Assembly: GCA_902535185.1 (NCBI GenBank)
Contig: CACAST010000012.1
Span: 1 to 37,722, forward strand
Direction of reading: 5' to 3'
Length of the DNA: 37,722 nt
Source: an uncultured Prochlorococcus sp.
GTDB taxonomy: Bacteria; Cyanobacteriota; Cyanobacteriia; PCC-6307; Cyanobiaceae
Under the pieces are notes generated by a model, which worked only from the letters and a program-made list of their open reading frames with translations, did not search any database and was not told the DNA's origin. Made by a program: the position numbers and the translations under genes. The number at the start of each line of letters is the position of its first letter. The stretch's first letter is position 1. Positions 33,210 through 37,722 of the stretch are shown here, in pieces.

Positions 33210-34367
33210 TCAGCAATCCTTCTCTAAAGAAATTTGACCTAGGCCCTTCATCATTTCCAGATTTTGTTGACACAATGAAACTATTTCTTCATTTTTAAAT
33301 CCATCTAAGAAAGCAAGCAATGATATTCCACCAGCACCTACACCTTCTTTTACATGACCTAATTCATAATCCTTCAATTCTTTGTATTTTGAAGATTTGA
33401 AATTTAAAGGACTGGCTAAACCTAATAATTTGACATCATATTTTTCATTAATTAGATTTACTAAATCACTTAGAGAATTATCTTTCACAAGCCACCCAGT
33501 TGTCGCAATAAAAACATCTTCAATAAATTCATGTTTATTTATTTCACCTAAAAATTCTAATACAAGCAAAATGACTGCTAACATCTGACTTCCTCCAGAC
33601 AATATTACAGGTTGTTTTGCTAACCTTGCACCAACTAATAGACCCATTGAAAAAGCTTGGAAAGGATCACCTACTGCCGCGATAACATCAAAAGAATCGA
33701 AATCAGCCTTAAAATTTGCATTTAAGAGTCCTCTTTTGATTACTTGTCTTCTTAGTTCTCTTGGAGCTTTAAATAAACTACTCCCTACTAAATTAGATAC
33801 CTGCAAACCAAAAGCTTCCATTACTGCCTGAGCAGTTGTGGTGCCCCCCGGTACAGATTCAGAAATTAAAACTGGTTGTTTTAAGGATTTTCCTATCGCA
33901 AGACCTTTTTCATAGAGATTTAAAACTCTCTCTTTAGTCATCGATTTACCAGTAGTAAGACAATTTGATGGGCCCAAATTTCTATCTTCTACAACCAAAT
34001 GATTAAAATAAGGCTTTGCTCCTATTCCCAGAGGAACAATAATTGGATAAGTATTTATAAGCTTTGAACAAACATGACTGATTAGGGCCGGAGTTACTCC
34101 TGCATTGAGAAGAGGCAATTTATATTTATGATCTTTTGAAGCACCCTCAAGCAAAAATTCAGCATCTGCGAGCGCAGTTGTTCGCCTCGATTTTGGATTA
34201 ATACCTGCTGCGGAAATTCCTGGAATTTGAGATGTATTAGTGCCAGCAATTATGAGAAATATTTTTAAATTTTTAATATTCTTCTTCAGTATTTCTATCT
34301 TATTGAGTTGTCTTTTTTTATTGGATTCATTACCAAAAAAATTTATCCCTAATTCTGTACTGTACAT
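33210..34367 (-). CDS. UPF0284 / CobT-like nicotinate-nucleotide phosphoribosyltransferase family protein
   Basis: A 385-residue protein of the group often named CobT-like (UPF0284) in cyanobacteria and archaea. CobT activates the lower-ligand base of cobamides. Visible motifs are IIAGTNTSQIPGISAAG (about 40-56), SRRTTALADAE, LLNAGVTPALI, LSESVPGGTTTAQAV and AVGDPFQAFSMGLL, the phosphoribosyl and base site region. Prochlorococcus is reported to make pseudocobalamin with adenine as lower base, so this protein may handle adenine. It is in a tight run with DUF2232 (11-base gap) and the binding protein (no gap). The activity is inferred. Confidence 0.8.
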   Translation of the reverse strand: MYSTELGINFFGNESNKKRQLNKIEILKKNIKNLKIFLIIAGTNTSQIPGISAAGINPKSRRTTALADAEFLLEGASKDHKYKLPLLNAGVTPALISHVCSKLINTYPIIVPLGIGAKPYFNHLVVEDRNLGPSNCLTTGKSMTKERVLNLYEKGLAIGKSLKQPVLISESVPGGTTTAQAVMEAFGLQVSNLVGSSLFKAPRELRRQVIKRGLLNANFKADFDSFDVIAAVGDPFQAFSMGLLVGARLAKQPVILSGGSQMLAVILLVLEFLGEINKHEFIEDVFIATTGWLVKDNSLSDLVNLINEKYDVKLLGLASPLNFKSSKYKELKDYELGHVKEGVGAGGISLLAFLDGFKNEEIVSLCQQNLEMMKGLGQISLEKDC

Positions 34368-34378
34368 TCTTACTTTTT

Positions 34379-35017
34379 TTAATTATTAAAATCAACTAAG
34401 CTATTTAACAATCTTGGAGGATTTGGGATGGTTAATTTAAATCTAGGAAACAGAGAATAGGCAACTACATGTACAGTTAAAACATAAACTATTTCTTGAA
34501 AAATTATTAATAAAATTGCACCTAGTTGTATACTCAAAATTGAGGGATATAAAGGTAAATTAAATAATCCAATTAACTTTTCTATTAGACCATAACTCGC
34601 TCTAGTAATTAACACCCAAAGATTATCTCCAACCAACGTAGATAATGCTATTACTCTTATTAAGAAGCCAAGGGTTCCAATAACAACTCCCCCAGTTAAA
34701 CTAAGTTTCCAACTCTTTTCTTTAAACCAACACCAACCTAACCAAAAAGCCAAAATCCCATAAGGAAATAAAAATAAAGTTCCTCTAACAGGACCCATAA
34801 TTATAAATAAAAGAAGAAATTGTATTAAAAGTCCTTCCAATGCAATTTTAGTTCCTCTTCTCAAGTGCAACAAGATCATTGGGAGGGGTAAAATCAACCT
34901 TAATAAAGCTCCCCCAATTGGCAGATAATATAATGCAACCCATAATAAAGACGAAAGGGATGCTAAATAAGAAGTCTCGACAATATTTAATGCTTCAGTT
35001 TTTGTTGTTATTTTCAT
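34379..35017 (-). CDS. DUF2232 family membrane protein
   Basis: A 212-residue protein with about six hydrophobic segments and short loops (LPIGGALLRLILPLPMILLHLR and GPVRGTLFLFPYGILAFWLGW are typical of the family as I know it). The pattern resembles substrate-binding S components of ECF transporters, which DUF2232 proteins have been compared with. No ECF ATPase or T component is nearby, so the idea is not supported by context. It starts 20 bases after the lipoprotein gene and stops 11 bases before the CobT-like gene, probably within an operon with topA. Confidence 0.72.
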   Translation of the reverse strand: MKITTKTEALNIVETSYLASLSSLLWVALYYLPIGGALLRLILPLPMILLHLRRGTKIALEGLLIQFLLLFIIMGPVRGTLFLFPYGILAFWLGWCWFKEKSWKLSLTGGVVIGTLGFLIRVIALSTLVGDNLWVLITRASYGLIEKLIGLFNLPLYPSILSIQLGAILLIIFQEIVYVLTVHVVAYSLFPRFKLTIPNPPRLLNSLVDFNN

Positions 35018-35037
35018 TTTTTGCTGAATATTTTTAA

Positions 35038-35442
35038 TTAATTTTTATTCATACTTTTATTTTTTGAATCTAAGATACGTTCAATCTTTTCTATTTCAAA
35101 ATTTACCTCAGAATTACTCAATATGGAACTCAACTCTTCCGTGGGATCTTTTGGATCTACATCTTTTAAAATGAATATTATTTTGTAAGATTGAAGCTCA
35201 ATTTTTCTTTTTTTTGAAAGATTCTTAATTTTTTTATTTTTTTTATCATCAAATTTTTTATTTTCTTTTTCTAAATTTATATCGTTTTTATTTAATAAGT
35301 TATTTTGTAAATTTTCATTTTTGCTTGTTTTTTCTAAATCATTAAAACTACTTTCAAGAAAATTTCCAATCCTCCCGCCAGAACATGATTGCAAGAAAAT
35401 CAAAAAAATTAATAAAAAAAATTCTTTTTTTTTAAAAATCAT
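35038..35442 (-). CDS. small Lys/Asn-rich lipoprotein of unknown function
   Basis: A 134-residue protein with a clear lipoprotein signal: basic MIFKKKEFF, a hydrophobic stretch and the lipobox FLQSC with Cys20 as the lipidated residue. The middle is very rich in Lys, Asn, Asp and Glu (about residues 35-80), hence probably disordered. The last 50 residues look more ordered, with KIIFILKDVDPKDP. It begins 7 bases after the topA stop, so it should be expressed with topA. I recognise no family. Modification would require the Lgt encoded at 13023. Confidence 0.6.
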   Translation of the reverse strand: MIFKKKEFFLLIFLIFLQSCSGGRIGNFLESSFNDLEKTSKNENLQNNLLNKNDINLEKENKKFDDKKNKKIKNLSKKRKIELQSYKIIFILKDVDPKDPTEELSSILSNSEVNFEIEKIERILDSKNKSMNKN

Positions 35443-35449
35443 ATTTTTT

Positions 35450-37722
35450 CTAACTTTTCTTTTTCCTGGTAGTTTTTTTATTACTAATCTTTGTTTTTTT
35501 TAAAATTGAACCTTTTTTATCTTTTAGTTTTTCTTCTAAAAGAGATACTGCTTCATCTATGGTAAATTTTTCTATGTCAGTATCTTTGGCAATCGAAACA
35601 TTAGTTTTACCACATTTTAAATAGACCCCATATCTTCCATTTAATATTTGAATTTTTTCTTTAAATTCTTTCGGTTTTCCAAAGTCTTTAAGTACCTCTT
35701 GACCACCTCTTCCCATTTTTGGCATTGCAAGAATTTCTAATGCTCGTTCTATATCAACTGTAAAAACATCATCCTCTTTCTTTAAGGATCTGTTTTCAGA
35801 TTCATTTTCATTTTTAATCCATTTGATATACGGGCCAAATCTTCCTCTATCAGCCTCGACAACTCCTCCTTCAGGATGAACTCCTAACAATCTAGGCAAA
35901 CTTAAAAGTACAAGCGCCTCATCTAGAGTTAGATCATCAGTTTTCAACTCTTTGGGTAATGAAGCTCTTCTTGGTTTAGCTTTATCTTGATCATTATTTC
36001 CCAATTGTACGTAAGGTCCATAAGGGCCAAATCTTAAAAAGACTTTTTCCCCAGTTTTTGGATCAGTTCCAAGATCCGATGGGCCACTTAAAATTTGATC
36101 AACTTGCTTTATATCTAAATCTCCAGGAGTAATATCCATTGGAAGATTACCTTTCGCTTGAATTTCATTACCAGATTCATCAATTTTTGTACCCTCTAGC
36201 CAAGGTCCGTTAGAGCCTATTCTGACTACGCAAGGAAGGTCTTCGAAATCAACTTGTCTATAAGCTTTGCCATCAATATCTCCCTCTGTTTTCTGAACCT
36301 TTACCTCCAAACCATTTTTACCTTTATAGAAAGTTTCGAGGTATGGCAGCCACTCAAGATTGCCTGAAGATATTTCATCCAATGAAGATTCCATTTTTGC
36401 AGTAAAAGTAGTATCAACCAGATCAGGAAAATGTTCTTCTAACAGAGCAGTAACAGCAAAAGCTGTAAACGTTGGAGCCAAAGTATTGGAAGATATATTC
36501 GCATAACCTCTATCAACTATGGTCCCAATAATGCTGGCATAGGTAGAAGGTCTTCCAATCCCTTCTTTTTCAAGAACTTTAACTAATGCGGCCTCTGTAT
36601 ATCTTGCAGGAGGTTTAGTTTCATGAAAAGTAGATTCCTTATTAGTAACATCAAGACATGTTCCAGTTGTTAAGTTTGGGAGAATAATTTCTTGTTGTTC
36701 AAGGGATGAACTTGGGTCATCACTTCCCTCGACATAAGCTCTGAAGAATCCTGCGAAATCAATACTTTTCCCGCTCGATTTAAATATTCCATCCCCTACG
36801 CTAATTTCAGCATTAATCATTGTTAGCCTAGCTTCAGCCATTTGACTAGCTACAGTTCTTTTCCAAATTAAATCGTAAAGTGATAAATCTCTACCAGTTA
36901 GATTAGTTTCCTTTGGTGTTTTAAATACCTCACCTGCAGGCCTAATAGCTTCGTGAGCTTCTTGAGCATTTCTTGCAGTTGAATTAAATTGTCTTGGTGA
37001 GTTAGATAAAAATTCTTTTCCATACATAGAACTAACACATTTTCTAGCAGCTCTTGTGGCTTGTTGGGAGAGATGAACTGAATCAGTTCTCATATAAGTT
37101 ATGAAACCTCTCTCATATAGCCCTTGTGCACATCTCATAGTTTCTCTTGCAGACAAACGAAGCTTCCTATTTGCTTCTTGTTGTAATGTGCTTGTTGTAA
37201 ATGGAGGAACTGGCTTACGAGTGGATGGCTTTTTTTCGATTTTTGAGACTAACCAATCCTCAGAGGAAAAGGTCTTCAATAAGTCATTTACTTGTTCTTC
37301 TCCAATTATTAAAGATTTGTTCCCTTCTTTTAATTTACCGGTTTGTTCGTCGAAATCAGAACCGTTAGAAATTCGTTGACCGTTTAAACTGAATAATTTA
37401 GTTTCGAAAGTTATATTGTCTTTTACTAGGGAAGCTTTAATTCCCCAGTAACTAGCTTTTTTAAAGGATCTTCTTTCTCTCTCTCTTCTAACAAGAAGCC
37501 TTACAGAAACTGATTGAACCCGACCAGCAGATAATCTGGGGGCTACCTTCTTCCAAAGTAAAGGAGATAATTCATATCCAAAAAGCCTGTCCAAGATTCT
37601 TCTGGTTTCTTGAGCCTGAACAAGTTCCATATCAATTTCTCTTGTTTGATCTAAAGCTTTATTAATTGCCTTTTTTGTAATTTCATGAAAAACCATTCTC
37701 TTAGTTGGTATTTTAGGCTTCA
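35450..37722 (-). CDS. topA: DNA topoisomerase I, N-terminal part outside window
   Basis: Topoisomerase I relaxes negative supercoils by single-strand passage. The frame is open to the right edge (codons before the first visible ATG at 37696 read KPKIPTKR), so the N-terminal Toprim domain is missing. Counting from that ATG, 748 residues are visible. The topoisomerase IA signature GFITYMRTDS holds the catalytic Tyr at position 201, with SAGRVQSVSVRLLV (57-70) and EGIGRPSTYASI as further motifs. The C-terminus has repeated KFGPYGPYVQ/GRYGVYLK units without zinc cysteines, followed by a lysine-rich end. It leads the five-gene minus-strand run. Confidence 0.95.
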   Translation of the reverse strand, partial: KPKIPTKRMVFHEITKKAINKALDQTREIDMELVQAQETRRILDRLFGYELSPLLWKKVAPRLSAGRVQSVSVRLLVRRERERRSFKKASYWGIKASLVKDNITFETKLFSLNGQRISNGSDFDEQTGKLKEGNKSLIIGEEQVNDLLKTFSSEDWLVSKIEKKPSTRKPVPPFTTSTLQQEANRKLRLSARETMRCAQGLYERGFITYMRTDSVHLSQQATRAARKCVSSMYGKEFLSNSPRQFNSTARNAQEAHEAIRPAGEVFKTPKETNLTGRDLSLYDLIWKRTVASQMAEARLTMINAEISVGDGIFKSSGKSIDFAGFFRAYVEGSDDPSSSLEQQEIILPNLTTGTCLDVTNKESTFHETKPPARYTEAALVKVLEKEGIGRPSTYASIIGTIVDRGYANISSNTLAPTFTAFAVTALLEEHFPDLVDTTFTAKMESSLDEISSGNLEWLPYLETFYKGKNGLEVKVQKTEGDIDGKAYRQVDFEDLPCVVRIGSNGPWLEGTKIDESGNEIQAKGNLPMDITPGDLDIKQVDQILSGPSDLGTDPKTGEKVFLRFGPYGPYVQLGNNDQDKAKPRRASLPKELKTDDLTLDEALVLLSLPRLLGVHPEGGVVEADRGRFGPYIKWIKNENESENRSLKKEDDVFTVDIERALEILAMPKMGRGGQEVLKDFGKPKEFKEKIQILNGRYGVYLKCGKTNVSIAKDTDIEKFTIDEAVSLLEEKLKDKKGSILKKTKISNKKTTRKKKS

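Overview
The window is strongly AT-rich, gene-dense and almost entirely core-genome in character. It looks like a high-light-adapted Prochlorococcus (Cyanobacteria). The evidence is the photosystem I pair psaF-psaJ, the cytochrome b6f pair petC-petA, a short high-light-inducible (Hli) protein, a ctaCDE terminal oxidase with ctaA/ctaB, a cyanobacterial AbrB regulator, a GroEL without groES, and a gene recognisable as the Prochlorococcus/Synechococcus hyperconserved protein (PSHCP) beside rplS, tRNA-Trp and gltX. The clade (probably HLII) is my inference from gene order and base composition. I see no phage, IS element, integrase, CRISPR array or genomic island.

Layout. 1-4.2 kb: the 3' end of a short-chain dehydrogenase, map (minus), a PepSY-type membrane protein, rplS, tRNA-Trp, PSHCP, tRNA-Asp and gltX (plus); this is a translation cluster. 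4.2-8.2 kb: a CPA1-type antiporter, a 57-aa Hli gene and tsaD (minus), psaF-psaJ (plus), gmk (minus). 8.2-15.2 kb: an NFACT/RqcH-like protein, a small membrane protein, tatC, DUF3067 (minus), then petC-petA-lgt-cobM and a RodZ-like protein. 15.2-20.4 kb: a frameshifted ppx/gppA (minus), a UbiA prenyltransferase, an LD-carboxypeptidase, ispD (minus), fabG and a 59-aa membrane protein (minus). 20.5-24.6 kb: groEL2 with a Gly-Met repeat tail, a repeat-containing unknown protein and a Ycf38-like ABC-2 transporter (minus). 24.6-29.9 kb: heme A synthesis (ctaA, ctaB; minus) divergent from ctaCDE (plus). 29.9-37.7 kb: cyAbrB, ribE (minus), an aldo/keto reductase with a ferredoxin-like tail, then a minus-strand run of topA (5' end beyond the right edge), a lipoprotein, DUF2232, UPF0284/CobT-like and a solute-binding protein.

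How the genes work together. ctaA and ctaB make heme A for the oxidase encoded by the divergent ctaCDE operon. petC and petA supply two redox subunits of the b6f complex, and tatC is the likely export route for the twin-arginine Rieske protein. map, rplS, gltX, two tRNAs, tsaD (t6A tRNA modification), PSHCP and the NFACT protein concern translation or ribosome rescue. cobM and the CobT-like protein belong to cobamide synthesis. There is no gene-free stretch above 300 bases.

The most notable items are a one-base frameshift splitting ppx, the GC-rich PSHCP gene, three convergent gene pairs whose stop codons directly abut, two hairpins embedded in convergent gene ends, coding tandem repeats in groEL and its neighbour, and two genes under 60 codons (Hli and a membrane protein).
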